This document shows positions 16,768 to 25,642 of a stretch of DNA of 64,000 bases, piece after piece. The stretch covers positions 1 through 64,000 of the forward strand of contig NZ_JAELXT010000020.1 in NCBI RefSeq assembly GCF_016427565.1. Direction: 5' to 3'. The notes under the pieces are model-generated. The model was given only the letters and a program-made list of their open reading frames with translations, ran no database searches and was not told the DNA's origin. A program made the position numbers and the translations under genes. Source of the stretch: Microvirga splendida. GTDB taxonomy: Bacteria; Pseudomonadota; Alphaproteobacteria; Rhizobiales; Beijerinckiaceae. Within the stretch, counting starts at the first letter, position 1, and each line of letters starts with the position of its first letter.

Positions 16768-17535
16768 ATGAAGTCCCTCGTCTTGTCCTTGTCCGCCCTG
16801 ATCGCCACCACGGCCGCGACCGCGGCTGCCGACCTGCCGGGCCGCCCCGAGCTCCTGCCTCCGGTGCAGGCCGTGCCGGCGGTCAGCTGGAGCGGCTTCT
16901 ATGCCGGTGTGCATGGCGCCTGGATCGGCGACAAGGGAGAGGCTGAGCGCAGCGGCGTCTCCGGCGTCTCAGCTGATGCGCTGCCCCCCCGTTTGGGCCT
17001 GAGCGACTCTGGCTTCGGCGGAGGGGCCCAGATCGGCTACCTGTGGCAGTTCGGCACCCTCGTGGCGGGTCTGGAGGCAGATCTGACCGCCATGGATGTG
17101 GGCCGCTCCCGCAGCAGCGTGGGGGGCGACGGCGCCGCCGCCCTGCGCACCGACCTGAGTTCGCAGATGAACTGGTTCGGCGCGGTTAAGGGGCGGCTCG
17201 GTGTCGCCATGCCCGGCCTGCTGCCGATCGTGCAGCAGTCGCTCTATTATGTGACGGCCGGTCTGGCCCATGCTCAGGTCGAGCACCAGGGGCAGATCAC
17301 CGTAGTCCCGGCGGGCATCGGCCCGCAGGCGAGTAGCGACGAGTGGACGTTCGGTTTCGTGGTCGGCGGCGGCACGGAGCATATGCTGTCGCAGAACATT
17401 TCCATCAAGACCGAGACCCTCTATTACAACCTGGAGGACGAGAGCCTGACGCTGGCCCGCGCAGGGGAGCAGGCCGTCTACCGCTTCCGGAACGACGGCT
17501 GGATCAGCCGCGTGGGCGTCAACGTGCTCTTCTGA
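16768..17535 (+). CDS. Outer-membrane beta-barrel protein (Omp25-like)
   Basis: The product is 255 residues. ATG at 16768 begins a signal peptide (MKSLVLSLSALIATTAA, cleavage near residue 22 after ATAAA). The mature protein opens with the typical proteobacterial small-barrel motif WSGFYAGVHGAW and has alternating amphipathic strands (GGGAQIGYLWQF, GLEADL). It ends in an aromatic residue (VGVNVLF), as barrel proteins recognised by BamA do. It is close to the Omp25/Omp31 porin-like family common in Hyphomicrobiales. It lies 105 bases after the RTX adhesin on the same strand; whether they share a transcript is unclear, as a GC-rich imperfect hairpin (16670-16699) separates them. Confidence 0.8.
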   Translation: MKSLVLSLSALIATTAATAAADLPGRPELLPPVQAVPAVSWSGFYAGVHGAWIGDKGEAERSGVSGVSADALPPRLGLSDSGFGGGAQIGYLWQFGTLVAGLEADLTAMDVGRSRSSVGGDGAAALRTDLSSQMNWFGAVKGRLGVAMPGLLPIVQQSLYYVTAGLAHAQVEHQGQITVVPAGIGPQASSDEWTFGFVVGGGTEHMLSQNISIKTETLYYNLEDESLTLARAGEQAVYRFRNDGWISRVGVNVLF

Positions 17536-18063
17536 GCTCCTCTACTTGAGCCTCGAAAGGTGAGCCACTCTGGTACCTAGCCTGCCCAGCTGTCTGTGTG
17601 CGACTAGCGGGCACAGACGGTATCAATGTTGTGGGACGCGCCCGTCACGAGGTGCGTCAGGACGAGCACGCAAGGCGAAGGTCTCAACAGGCACATCTCG
17701 GAAGTAGGCCGAACATCCGCATTTGCGCGGTGAGCGGACGTTCAAGAATGGCAGGAAATTTCCTGGTTTGACCCACAGCCGGCTCTCAGCAGATAACGGA
17801 CCAACCGGCTAATCTGCGAGCAAATGGCTGGTACGGTCTGCTGTCGGCGGCAGCGGGCGTGCAGAGCAGTTCGGTCAACTTGAATTGTTCGTCCCCACCA
17901 CGTGGAACGGCGCCCTGAGGCTCACCAGAGGTGAGCCTCCAAATCAGCCGCATACCGCCTGTCTGGCCGTGCTCATCGAGCCAAGCAGGGTACGATAGGG
18001 AACCAAGTGACGGACCCTGTTCCGATGGCGCGTGTTTAAGCCCCTGGAAGAAAGGAGATGAGC
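17536..18063 (+). other. Intergenic region with two hairpins
   Basis: This 528-base spacer contains no supported gene. Two inverted repeats stand out: GAACATCCGC/GCGGACGTTC (17711-17743, 9 of 10 pairs) and a perfect 10-bp stem at 17917-17939 (listed separately). Confidence 0.5.
17917..17939. promoter_or_regulatory. Perfect 10-bp hairpin upstream of a secreted protein gene
   Basis: GAGGCTCACC (17917-17926) and GGTGAGCCTC (17930-17939) form a perfect palindrome with a 3-base loop, about 125 bases before the gene at 18064. No T-run follows. It could be an operator or a structured leader element; the sequence alone does not decide. Confidence 0.35.
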
Positions 18064-18525
18064 ATGCAAGCAAGATCTTTTGCCGCTCTGACCACCGCTC
18101 TGATCGTAAGCGCCTCCGCAACCGCTTATGCGCAATCCGGCAACCAGGGCTACGGTCAAGTTTTTGGAAACCAGAACCCGAGTTCCGGTCCGATGATGCA
18201 GGATGACCGAGCCGGCACGAGCCGGGCGAGCCAGCGGGCGATGCTGCGACAGGAACTGCGCCAAGCCGGGTTCCAGAACATCCGGATCCTTGATGCCAGA
18301 TTTCTGGTTCAGGCGCAGACCCAAAATGGTGATCAGATCTACATGATCGTCAATCCGCCTGGGTCGGGTGTAATGAGCATGAACCAAAGTGAGTCCTCCA
18401 CAAGCTCGACAGGGCAGAATTCATACGGCTTCAACACGCCGACGCGCTACGGCTCCCCCCGGTACACCCCTCCGGATGCAATCCCGCAATTTGGTAACCT
18501 AAACAAGCAGAATAATCAGGACTGA
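18064..18525 (+). CDS. Small secreted protein, PepSY-like C-terminal part
   Basis: The product is 153 residues with a signal peptide (FAALTTALIVSASATAYAQ). A Gly/Asn/Ser-rich linker and a compact domain follow: RQELRQAGFQNIRILDARF, then GDQIYMIVNPPG. Its helix-then-strands pattern resembles PepSY-type small periplasmic domains. The tail is Ser/Asn/Pro-rich. There are two in-frame ATGs at 18058 and 18064. AAAGGAG abuts the first directly but is correctly spaced from the second, so 18064 is preferred. The secreted protein at 39271-39645 has the same layout and may be a distant paralogue. The function is unknown. Confidence 0.65.
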   Translation: MQARSFAALTTALIVSASATAYAQSGNQGYGQVFGNQNPSSGPMMQDDRAGTSRASQRAMLRQELRQAGFQNIRILDARFLVQAQTQNGDQIYMIVNPPGSGVMSMNQSESSTSSTGQNSYGFNTPTRYGSPRYTPPDAIPQFGNLNKQNNQD

Positions 18526-18989
18526 ATCTGTTCTATAACTGGTTAGACGGACAGCAGACCCAGCCAAGCTCGGTCGGATCTGCTGTCCTTCGTCCGGTTT
18601 CGAATGCCTCAAGGGATCTTCGAGGAATTCTGGCCGCTACCGCTAAGCCCCCTCTAAACCTCTGCCCTGGTGGTCAGCAATTGCACCACGGCGAATTAAG
18701 ACGGTCGCCTCCTCAACGGGAGAGAGAATGTCGCTTTCTGGCACCTCTTGGGAGCAAGCCGAAGGTCGGCCTGGGGCAGTAACAGCGGACGTTCCTGCAA
18801 GCTGGGGATCGTCGCTGTATAGCCTAAAGCAGCCTCTCAACTCTCGCCCGCAGTGACAGGCACGCTTCCGACTGACGAACTGCCAGGGACGGTACATACT
18901 TCGGCTGTGTACATGGATGCTCCATGGGCCTTTGCATTAGGGGACTCTCCCGCTACGGTCTCAGCTGAATCCAAGGCATAGGGCGTCTC
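18526..18989 (+). other. Intergenic region before the DAO-type oxidoreductase
   Basis: Besides the hairpin at 18547-18590, this 464-base spacer contains another copy of GCGGACGTTC (18785-18794). I see no gene and no clear promoter. Confidence 0.45.
18547..18590 (+). terminator. Hairpin terminator after the secreted protein gene
   Basis: GGACAGCAGA (18549-18558) pairs perfectly with TCTGCTGTCC (18579-18588) just after the stop of the gene at 18525. Only a weak T-rich tail follows (TTCGTCCGGTTT), so it may work inefficiently. Confidence 0.5.
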
Positions 18990-20285
18990 ATGACCGGATA
19001 CGGGGATACCTACTACGCGCGTACGCTCTCCGATGTGTCGCAGCGACCATCTCTCATGGGAGCAACAGCCGCCGACGTCGCCGTCATCGGCGGTGGCCTT
19101 GCGGGACTTTCTGCGGCACTCGATCTGGCGCGGTCGGGGCGCTCCGTCGTCATCCTGGAGGCAGAGAAAATCGGCTGGGGGGCATCCGGACGGAACGGGG
19201 GCTTTGTCGGGCCCGGATACGCGACGGGTCATGCCGATATAACCCGCATGGTCGGGGTTGAACGGGCGCAGGTCCTGCACCGTCTCTCGATCGAGGGTGC
19301 CCGCATTGTCGAGGAGAACATCGACAGCCTCGCCATGAGCGACAACAGGCGGATCTACGGCAAGTTGAGCGTGCTCCGTTACCACGATCCGGATAGTCTC
19401 GAGCGCCACTGCGAGATGATGCAGAGGGAGTTCGGCTATCACCTCGAGATGATGCCGACCGATGCGGTACGAGCCGTGCTGCGGTCACCGAAATATCATC
19501 AGGCGCTTTACGACCCTGCGAGCTTTCACTTCCACCCTCTGAACTATGCCCGTTCCCTTGCAGAGGCCGTCGAGGCCTTGGGCGGACGGATCTTCGAGGG
19601 GTCCCGCGTCACGGGGTGCGATCTCGACCGGGCGGAGAAAACCGTCAGGACATTGCAGGGCGAGGTGAAAGCGCGAGACGTGGTCCTGGCCGGGGGAGGG
19701 TATACGGATGCCCTGGTGCCCCGCTTGCGCAGAAGCATCCTGCCGATCGCAACTTACGTGCTGCTGACGGAGGCAGCACCCGAGAAGCTCGCTGAAGCCG
19801 TGCGCACCCCAATGGCAATCAGCGATAACAGGCGTGCCGGAGATTATTACCGCCTCGTCGACGATGGGCGGCGCCTTCTGTGGGGCGGTCGGATCACCAC
19901 GCGCAGGACCGAGCCTCGTCGTCTTGCAGAGATGATGCAGAAGACGATGGTCTCCACCTATCCGCAGCTCGAGGGCGTGCGCGTGGACACGGCATGGTCG
20001 GGCCTTATGGCCTATGCCCGTCACCTGATGCCGCTCATCGGGCAACTTCAGCCAGGGGTCTGGTACGTGTTCGGCTTCGGCGGGCGCGGCATGAACACGA
20101 CGGCCATCGGAGGGCGCGTGATCGCGGAGGGCATCTTAGGCTCTAGCGATCGTTACCGACTCTATGAACCCTTCGGTCTCAGGTGGAACGGCGGTCCGTT
20201 CGGCGTTGCTGCGGCACAGCTCACCTACTGGACCTACCAAGTCATGGATCTCGCCAAGGAGCGTCGTGCCGCCAGAGTGGCGTGA
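18990..20285 (+). CDS. FAD-dependent oxidoreductase, DAO family (PuuB-like)
   Basis: The product is 431 residues. An N-terminal Rossmann dinucleotide motif (VIGGGLAGLSAALDLA, about residue 31) and the GWGASGRNGGFVGPG block are hallmarks of the DadA/PuuB branch of D-amino acid and polyamine oxidases. The C-terminal FAD contact (FGFGGRGMNTTAIGG, about 362) is also present. Such enzymes oxidise a secondary or primary amine, for example gamma-glutamylputrescine or an N-methyl amino acid, to imine and H2O2 or reduced carrier. The gene converges on aapM, with 28 bases between them, and it borders the amidohydrolase island. A role in degrading an imported amino compound is a reasonable inference; the exact substrate is not readable. 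Confidence 0.85.
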   Translation: MTGYGDTYYARTLSDVSQRPSLMGATAADVAVIGGGLAGLSAALDLARSGRSVVILEAEKIGWGASGRNGGFVGPGYATGHADITRMVGVERAQVLHRLSIEGARIVEENIDSLAMSDNRRIYGKLSVLRYHDPDSLERHCEMMQREFGYHLEMMPTDAVRAVLRSPKYHQALYDPASFHFHPLNYARSLAEAVEALGGRIFEGSRVTGCDLDRAEKTVRTLQGEVKARDVVLAGGGYTDALVPRLRRSILPIATYVLLTEAAPEKLAEAVRTPMAISDNRRAGDYYRLVDDGRRLLWGGRITTRRTEPRRLAEMMQKTMVSTYPQLEGVRVDTAWSGLMAYARHLMPLIGQLQPGVWYVFGFGGRGMNTTAIGGRVIAEGILGSSDRYRLYEPFGLRWNGGPFGVAAAQLTYWTYQVMDLAKERRAARVA

Positions 20286-20312
20286 TAAGGACCCCGGATC
20301 CAGCAGGGCCCT

Positions 20313-21425
20313 CTAATCGTACCCGAGGCGCATGCGACGCTCCAGGAATCGGCTGTAGGCGCCCATCCCGTAGGAGAACACCAGGAACACGACGGCCGCG
20401 AAGACGTAGCCCTCCAACACGGCAATACCCACCCAGTTGGGATCCGTCATAGCCGTGCGAACTGTGGAGAGAAAATCGAGAAGGCCGATGATCGTGACGA
20501 GAGTCGTATCCTGAAAGAAACCGATGGAGATGTTCACCAGCGGCGGGATCGCGACCTTCAGCGCCTGAGGCAGAACGACGAAACGCATGGACTGCCAGTA
20601 ATGCAGGCCCATGGCGCTGGCGGCTTCGTGCTGCCCCCGGGGAATTGCCTGCAGCCCGCCACGGACGGCTTCTGCAATATAGGCGGCGGCGAAAATGATG
20701 ATCGCGATCTGGGCCCGCAGCAGCTTGTCGACGGTAACCCCGCTCGGCATAAATAGCGGCAGCATGACCGACGCCATGAACAGGATGCTGATGAGCGGTA
20801 CGCCTCGGATCACCTCAATGAACACGATGGCGATCACCCGGATGGCGGGAAGCTTCGAGGAGCGCGCCAGTGCCAGCACGACCCCAAGGGGAAATCCGAG
20901 CGCCAAGCCGACGGCCGAGAGCAGGAATGAGAGCGGCAGACCGCTCCATTGAGTCGTCGGCACATAAGAGAGTCCGAAAACCCCGCCGCTGATCAGAACT
21001 CCCGTCGCCACGATGATGAAGGCCCAGAGAACGAGGAGCTTGCCGCTCCAGAAGCGCGGGATCATCGAGATCGCAATCGCGCCGAGAAAAAGGGCCATTG
21101 CTAGCGCAACGCGCCAATGCTCGTCGTAAGGGTAGACGCCGAAGATCATGAAACGGAGCTTGGCTTCGTAATAGGGCCAGCAGGCACCTTGCCCCACTTT
21201 GCAGGCCTGGGCGCCTCCTTCGGTGACGGCCCGGGTTACGAGCCAGCCGTAGGCGCCCTTGAGTCCCAGCCACATGACCCAGAGGCAGACCAATGTGATC
21301 ACCGCATTGACCGGGGTGCCAATGAGGGGCTTGAGCGTACGATGGAGCAGGCGGCGTTCCACACCCGGGTCGCGCCGAACCGGCATCTTCAATTGCGCTT
21401 CGGCAATGTCAGTGGCAGTCGTCAT
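20313..21425 (-). CDS. aapM: Amino acid ABC transporter permease AapM
   Basis: The product is 370 residues with about eight membrane helices. The inner-membrane permease signature of the polar amino acid family is visible (AEAVRGGLQAIPRGQHEAASAMGL, core EAVRGGLQAIPRGQ), with VVLPQALKVAIPPLV after it. The long N-terminal extension before the transporter core (about 150 residues) is typical of AapM rather than HisM or GlnP. ATG at 21425 lies 3 bases after the aapQ stop, so the two are co-translated. The next gene downstream should be the ATPase aapP, but the convergent oxidoreductase gene is found instead. Confidence 0.9.
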   Translation of the reverse strand: MTTATDIAEAQLKMPVRRDPGVERRLLHRTLKPLIGTPVNAVITLVCLWVMWLGLKGAYGWLVTRAVTEGGAQACKVGQGACWPYYEAKLRFMIFGVYPYDEHWRVALAMALFLGAIAISMIPRFWSGKLLVLWAFIIVATGVLISGGVFGLSYVPTTQWSGLPLSFLLSAVGLALGFPLGVVLALARSSKLPAIRVIAIVFIEVIRGVPLISILFMASVMLPLFMPSGVTVDKLLRAQIAIIIFAAAYIAEAVRGGLQAIPRGQHEAASAMGLHYWQSMRFVVLPQALKVAIPPLVNISIGFFQDTTLVTIIGLLDFLSTVRTAMTDPNWVGIAVLEGYVFAAVVFLVFSYGMGAYSRFLERRMRLGYD

Positions 21426-21428
21426 GAC

Positions 21429-22601
21429 CTAGCGCTCCTTCAGCGCAACGCGGCTGTTGTACCAGTTCATGAACAGGGAGATCGCAATCGAAAGACCAAG
21501 ATAGACCAGCATGAAGATCGCGATGCCTTCGATCGCCTGACCTGTCTGGTTCATGGTCGTATTCGATACCATCACGAGATCCGGATATCCGATCGCGATG
21601 GCGAGCGATGAGTTCTTGAACAGGCTCAAGTAACTGCTGGTGAGTGGAGGGATGATGACCCGCAGCGCCTGGGGAAGGACGACGAGCCGCATGGTCAGGC
21701 CATCCCTCAGACCTAAGGCACGCGACGCCTCCCATTGTCCCTTGCGTACCGACAGGATGCCGCTTCGCACGATTTCTGCGATGCCGGCCGAGGCGGAGAG
21801 GGCGAGGCCGACGAGGAGTGCAGTGAATTCCGGCGTGAGCTGTGAGCCGCCGGTCAGGCGGAAGCGCCCTTTCTCGGGAAGGCTGACCGTGAACTCAGGC
21901 TGCAGGATCAAGAACGCAAGAACTGGTGGGATCAGGAGAGCAAATGCAACCCATGGCCACGTGGTTCGCGCCTTGCCGGTCCTGATGCGCTCCGCGGTCA
22001 TGCGGCGGTGAACGGCAACCGCGAGAACTCCTCCGAGAACCAGCGCGGCGAAGATGACCGTATGAGCACGGGTCCAGATCAGCGACGGAACGGTCAGCCC
22101 GCTGTTGCTGACGAAGACGTGGGGGAGAACTTCCCACGCTTCGCGCACCGCCGGCAGGCCGGTGACGATCAGGGCGTACCAGAGGAAGAGATAGAGCAGG
22201 AGAGGAACGTTCCGCAGCGCCTCAACGTAGAGAAAGGCGAGAAGAGAAAGCAAAGGGTTGCTTGACAGGCGCGCAATGCCGACGACGAGGCCCAGAATAG
22301 ACGCGAGGACGACGCTCCAGGCTGAAACCCAGACTGTGTTGACGATGCCGGCCAGGATGGCGCGTGCATAGGTGTCCGTTGGCTTGTAATCGATCATCGT
22401 CTGGCTGATGACGAAACCTGCCTCACGGCTCAGGTAGTCGAAGCCCGTGGCGATGTTCTGTTCGGCAAGCTTCTGCGAGACGTTTGAAAACAGATACAAT
22501 CCAAGAAGGACGATGCTTCCGACGGCGAGGACCTGATAGAGGATCGCTCGGAAGCGAAGGTTATAGAGGAGACTCGTCCCGCTCATCGAATCTGCCCGCA
22601 T
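21429..22601 (-). CDS. aapQ: Amino acid ABC transporter permease AapQ
   Basis: The product is 390 residues. It has the AapQ layout: an early transmembrane helix, a periplasmic insert around residues 45-75, and the permease core split by a second long insert (about 180-255). The EAA-like loop near residue 290 reads SGILSVRKGQWEASRALGL. ATG at 22601 has a GAAGGAT site nearby. It pairs with AapM to form the membrane channel of a general L-amino acid importer. Between aapJ and aapQ there is a stable hairpin (22634-22657), probably responsible for higher expression of the binding protein. Confidence 0.9.
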   Translation of the reverse strand: MRADSMSGTSLLYNLRFRAILYQVLAVGSIVLLGLYLFSNVSQKLAEQNIATGFDYLSREAGFVISQTMIDYKPTDTYARAILAGIVNTVWVSAWSVVLASILGLVVGIARLSSNPLLSLLAFLYVEALRNVPLLLYLFLWYALIVTGLPAVREAWEVLPHVFVSNSGLTVPSLIWTRAHTVIFAALVLGGVLAVAVHRRMTAERIRTGKARTTWPWVAFALLIPPVLAFLILQPEFTVSLPEKGRFRLTGGSQLTPEFTALLVGLALSASAGIAEIVRSGILSVRKGQWEASRALGLRDGLTMRLVVLPQALRVIIPPLTSSYLSLFKNSSLAIAIGYPDLVMVSNTTMNQTGQAIEGIAIFMLVYLGLSIAISLFMNWYNSRVALKER

Positions 22602-22633
22602 GTTGATCCTTCCCAGGGAGCGCTGAAGGGGGA

Positions 22634-22657
22634 ACGGGCGGCTGCAAGGCCGCCCGT
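22634..22657 (-). terminator. Intercistronic hairpin between aapJ and aapQ
   Basis: A perfect 9-bp stem (22634-22642 with 22649-22657) and a 6-base loop lie 11 bases after the aapJ stop and 33 before aapQ. There is no T-run on the minus strand. This fits a partial terminator or a 3'-end protector, as is common behind binding-protein genes. Confidence 0.5.
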
Positions 22658-22667
22658 CGATCTCAGG

Positions 22668-23705
22668 TTACCGGAACGGCGGCGAGTAGAGCAGGCCGCC
22701 CTTGGTCCAGAGCTCGTTCGGGCCGCGCGACAGACCCAGCCGGGTCTCGGGGCCGAGATTGCGCTCGAAGAGCTCCGAATAGTTTCCAACGGACTTGATG
22801 ACGTTGTAGCCCCATTTGTTGTCGAGGCCGAGCATCTGTCCCAGGTCGCCGTTCACGCCGAGCATACGCTGGATCTCGGGATCCTTACTCTTTAAATGCT
22901 CGTCCACATTGGCCTGGGTGATGCCCTTCTCTTCGGCAGCGATGAGCGTGTAGACCGTCCAGCTCAGGATGTCGCGCCAGTTCGGGTCGTTCTGGCGAAC
23001 CGTCGGAGCGAGCGGCTCCTTCGAAATAGTCTCGGGCAGGACTACGTATTCCGATGGATTGTTGGCAATAGCGCGCACGGAAGCGAGGTCCGAGCGGTCC
23101 GAGGTGATGGCATCGCAGCGCCCACTGAAGAATGCATTGCGCCACTCATCGGAGTTCTCGAACACGACTGCTTCATACTTGATGTTCTTGGGCCGGAAGT
23201 AGTCCTCCAGGTTCTGGAGCGTCGTCGTTCCGGGAAGGAGGCAGATCGCGGCATCGGCAAGTTCGCTGGCGCTCTTCACGTTGAGCTTGGTCGGCACCAT
23301 CAACCCTTGACCGTCGTAGAACACCACGGGGCCGAAATCGAGGCCGAGGGATGCGTCGCGCGAAAAACTCCATGTGTTCTGGCGGGACAGTACGTCGACT
23401 TCACCGGATTGCACGGCTTGAAAGCGAACATTCGTATTGAGTGGTACGAATTCAACCTTATCGGGATCGGCGAAGATCGCCGCCGACATGGCACGGCAGA
23501 CATCGACGTCGAAGCCGCGTCGGGTGCCCTTGTCGTCGGCATAGGAGAAGCCGGGAGAGACGGGCGAGACGCCGCAAAGGATCTTGCCGCGCTTCTTCAC
23601 CGTGTCGAGCGTCGCCTGTGCGGAAGCCGGCGCAGCTGAGACAGCGGCGACACCGGCGATAAGGCCCATTGCGAGCCAACGGGTCAAAGATCTGGATTGT
23701 GTCAT
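22668..23705 (-). CDS. aapJ: Amino acid ABC transporter substrate-binding protein AapJ
   Basis: The product is 345 residues, the usual AapJ length. ATG at 23705 starts a signal peptide (WLAMGLIAGVAAVSAAPASA). The SBP_bac_3 fold is recognisable from VKKRGKILCGVSP, the GFDVDVCRAMSAAIF block, and the C-terminal LGLDNKWGYNVIKSVGNYSE segment shared by AapJ/BztA proteins. It binds general L-amino acids in the periplasm and delivers them to AapQM. ATG at 23705 is preferred over an upstream in-frame ATG at 23750, which would bury the signal peptide; GAAAGAGGG precedes it. Its promoter region is shared with the divergent amidohydrolase and contains a long inverted repeat. Confidence 0.9.
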   Translation of the reverse strand: MTQSRSLTRWLAMGLIAGVAAVSAAPASAQATLDTVKKRGKILCGVSPVSPGFSYADDKGTRRGFDVDVCRAMSAAIFADPDKVEFVPLNTNVRFQAVQSGEVDVLSRQNTWSFSRDASLGLDFGPVVFYDGQGLMVPTKLNVKSASELADAAICLLPGTTTLQNLEDYFRPKNIKYEAVVFENSDEWRNAFFSGRCDAITSDRSDLASVRAIANNPSEYVVLPETISKEPLAPTVRQNDPNWRDILSWTVYTLIAAEEKGITQANVDEHLKSKDPEIQRMLGVNGDLGQMLGLDNKWGYNVIKSVGNYSELFERNLGPETRLGLSRGPNELWTKGGLLYSPPFR

Positions 23706-23739
23706 TGTATTCCCTCTTTCCGTGCGCCTTATCCGGCCG

Positions 23740-23785
23740 CTACCCTTCAAAGCTAGACTCTAAACAACCGAGGTTTCAAGGGTAG
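23740..23785. promoter_or_regulatory. Inverted repeat in the aapJ / amidohydrolase divergent promoter
   Basis: CTACCCTTCAAA (23740-23751) and TTTCAAGGGTAG (23774-23785) match as inverted arms at 11 of 12 positions, 22 bases apart. They sit 35 bases before aapJ and about 110 before the divergent amidohydrolase. Two half-sites two helical turns apart suggest a dimeric or tetrameric regulator. Confidence 0.45.
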
Positions 23786-23893
23786 AATTTCCCAACGTAA
23801 GGCATTCCGGAACTTGCCGGTTGGCCAAAAGGGATGCACAGTCGCGTTCCTCCCGCAGTAGGTCTTGCCGCTGCTCATCGCTCGCGAGTTGTC

Positions 23894-25531
23894 ATGCCGA
23901 TCCTGCCCAAAGCCGATATCGTCCTTACCAACGGCCGAATCTTCCGCGGCCTCTCGGAACAAGTGACCGAAGCGGTCGCCCTCTGGGCCGGGCAGGTCCT
24001 GGCGGCGGGCTCGGCATCCGACATGGATTCCCTCATCGGGCCGCGGACACGCGTGATCGATCTCGCCGGCCGCCTTGCCACCCCGGGATTGTGCGACTCG
24101 CACATGCATCTTCTCCCTTACGGTGTCATCATGGGGCACGTGGATGTACGCGCTGCCTCCGCGCCCACTCTTGCGGCCTTACTCGAAAGGGTTAGACAGC
24201 GCGCCTCGGTTACGCCGCCCGGGCAGTGGATCCAGGGACGCGGATACGACCAGTTCGAACTCGACGTGAGGCGTCATCCCCTTCGCGAGGAACTCGATGC
24301 CGTCGCGCCTGATCATCCCGTGGCGATCGTGAGAGCCTGCGGCCATGTGACGATCTGCAATTCCAAGGCGCTCGAATTGGCAGGAATCGACGAATCGACT
24401 CCTGTTCCGCAGGGAGGCGCCATCGAGCAGCGGGACGGGCGCCTGACAGGCCTGCTGGCCGAGACCGGACGCGACCGTCTCAAGGCCGTTCTGCCGGAGC
24501 CGACGGATGAGGAACTCGTTCAGGCCATCGACGATGCCGGCCGTGCGTGCTTGTCCTATGGCATCACCAGCGTGATGGATGCGGGCGTCGGCATGAGGGC
24601 GGGCTACCGCGAGGTTGCGGCTTACCGCACCGCCCAGCGCCTGGGCCGCCTGCCTGTGCGGACGACCCAGTGCCTGCTTGGAGGTCCGGGCGGCATTGTG
24701 GAGCAGGCCTATGCGGATGGCGTGGTGACGGGCGCAGGTGACTCCATGCTGCGAGTCGGTCCCGTGAAGATCTTCACGGATGGCAGCGCCGGCGGCCGGA
24801 CGGCCGCCATGAGCGAGCCTTATGTCGGAGAGCCGAGGACGACCGGCCTGATGCTCCTGCATGACAACGAGATGAACGACCTCGTTCATGACTATCATGC
24901 GAAAGGCTACCAACTGGCCGTTCATGCCATCGGAGATGCGGCGATCGAGCAGACGCTGAATGCCTTTGAACGCGCTCTCGCAGCGATGCCCGATCCTGAC
25001 CGGCGCCACCGGATCGAGCACGCAGGCTATGCAAGGGCCGACCAGAACGCCCGCATGAAGCGCCTGGGCGTTCAGCCGGTGCCGCAGCCCGTCTTCATCT
25101 ACGATTTCGGTGACCTGTATGTTTCCGTCGTGGGGGAAGAGCGGGCAAAGCCCTCCTATCCCCTGAAGACCTGGATCGATCTCGGCTTCAAACCCGCAGC
25201 CGGCAGCGATGCGCCAGTCTGCGACATCAACCCCTTCCCGAATTTCTTCGCGATGCTCACCCGCAAGACGTCCCATGGCACCGTCATGGATGAACGGGAG
25301 GTGGTATCCATCGAGCAGGCCATCACCGCCTTCACGGATTTCGGCGCCTACGTGAACAAGGCCGAGCACGAATGGGGCCGCCTCGTGCCGGGCCTCGCGG
25401 CAGATGTTGCGGTCTTCTCCCGCGACCTGCTGACGGCCTCACCCGAGGAGATCCTTCACGACACCCGCTGCGATCTTACGATCCGTGGAGGCGAGGTCGT
25501 GTTTGACCGTCACGGAGAGGCCGCCCGCTGA
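23894..25531 (+). CDS. Amidohydrolase, YtcJ-like (Amidohydro_3)
   Basis: The product is 545 residues from ATG at 23894. An ATG 20 codons earlier (23834) is possible, but family members begin close to ADIVLTNGRIF. The metal site is intact: HxH in CDSHMHLLP (H70, H72), the His of AVHAIGDAA and of RIEHAGYA, and the late Asp in AGSDAPV. This family includes N-substituted formamide deformylase and exoenzyme-like hydrolases of unknown substrate. It is divergent from aapJ and shares its regulatory spacer. It is one of three amidohydrolases, with a hydantoinase, in the region. No signal peptide is evident, so it is likely cytoplasmic. Confidence 0.85.
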   Translation: MPILPKADIVLTNGRIFRGLSEQVTEAVALWAGQVLAAGSASDMDSLIGPRTRVIDLAGRLATPGLCDSHMHLLPYGVIMGHVDVRAASAPTLAALLERVRQRASVTPPGQWIQGRGYDQFELDVRRHPLREELDAVAPDHPVAIVRACGHVTICNSKALELAGIDESTPVPQGGAIEQRDGRLTGLLAETGRDRLKAVLPEPTDEELVQAIDDAGRACLSYGITSVMDAGVGMRAGYREVAAYRTAQRLGRLPVRTTQCLLGGPGGIVEQAYADGVVTGAGDSMLRVGPVKIFTDGSAGGRTAAMSEPYVGEPRTTGLMLLHDNEMNDLVHDYHAKGYQLAVHAIGDAAIEQTLNAFERALAAMPDPDRRHRIEHAGYARADQNARMKRLGVQPVPQPVFIYDFGDLYVSVVGEERAKPSYPLKTWIDLGFKPAAGSDAPVCDINPFPNFFAMLTRKTSHGTVMDEREVVSIEQAITAFTDFGAYVNKAEHEWGRLVPGLAADVAVFSRDLLTASPEEILHDTRCDLTIRGGEVVFDRHGEAAR

Positions 25532-25568
25532 CACGACTTGCCCCGAGTAAAGCGGTCGTGACAATGCA

Positions 25569-25599
25569 AAGGACCCCGAGAGATTTCGGGGTCTTTCTT
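25569..25599 (+). terminator. Rho-independent terminator after the YtcJ-like gene
   Basis: GACCCCGA (25572-25579) pairs perfectly with TCGGGGTC (25586-25593) around a 6-base loop and is followed by TTTCTT. It lies 38 bases after the stop at 25531 and just before the convergent amidohydrolase at 25643. Confidence 0.8.
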
Positions 25600-25642
25600 G
25601 ATTCCTGGATCTGCGGCAGTGGAACAGGGCTGCCTTGCTCCA

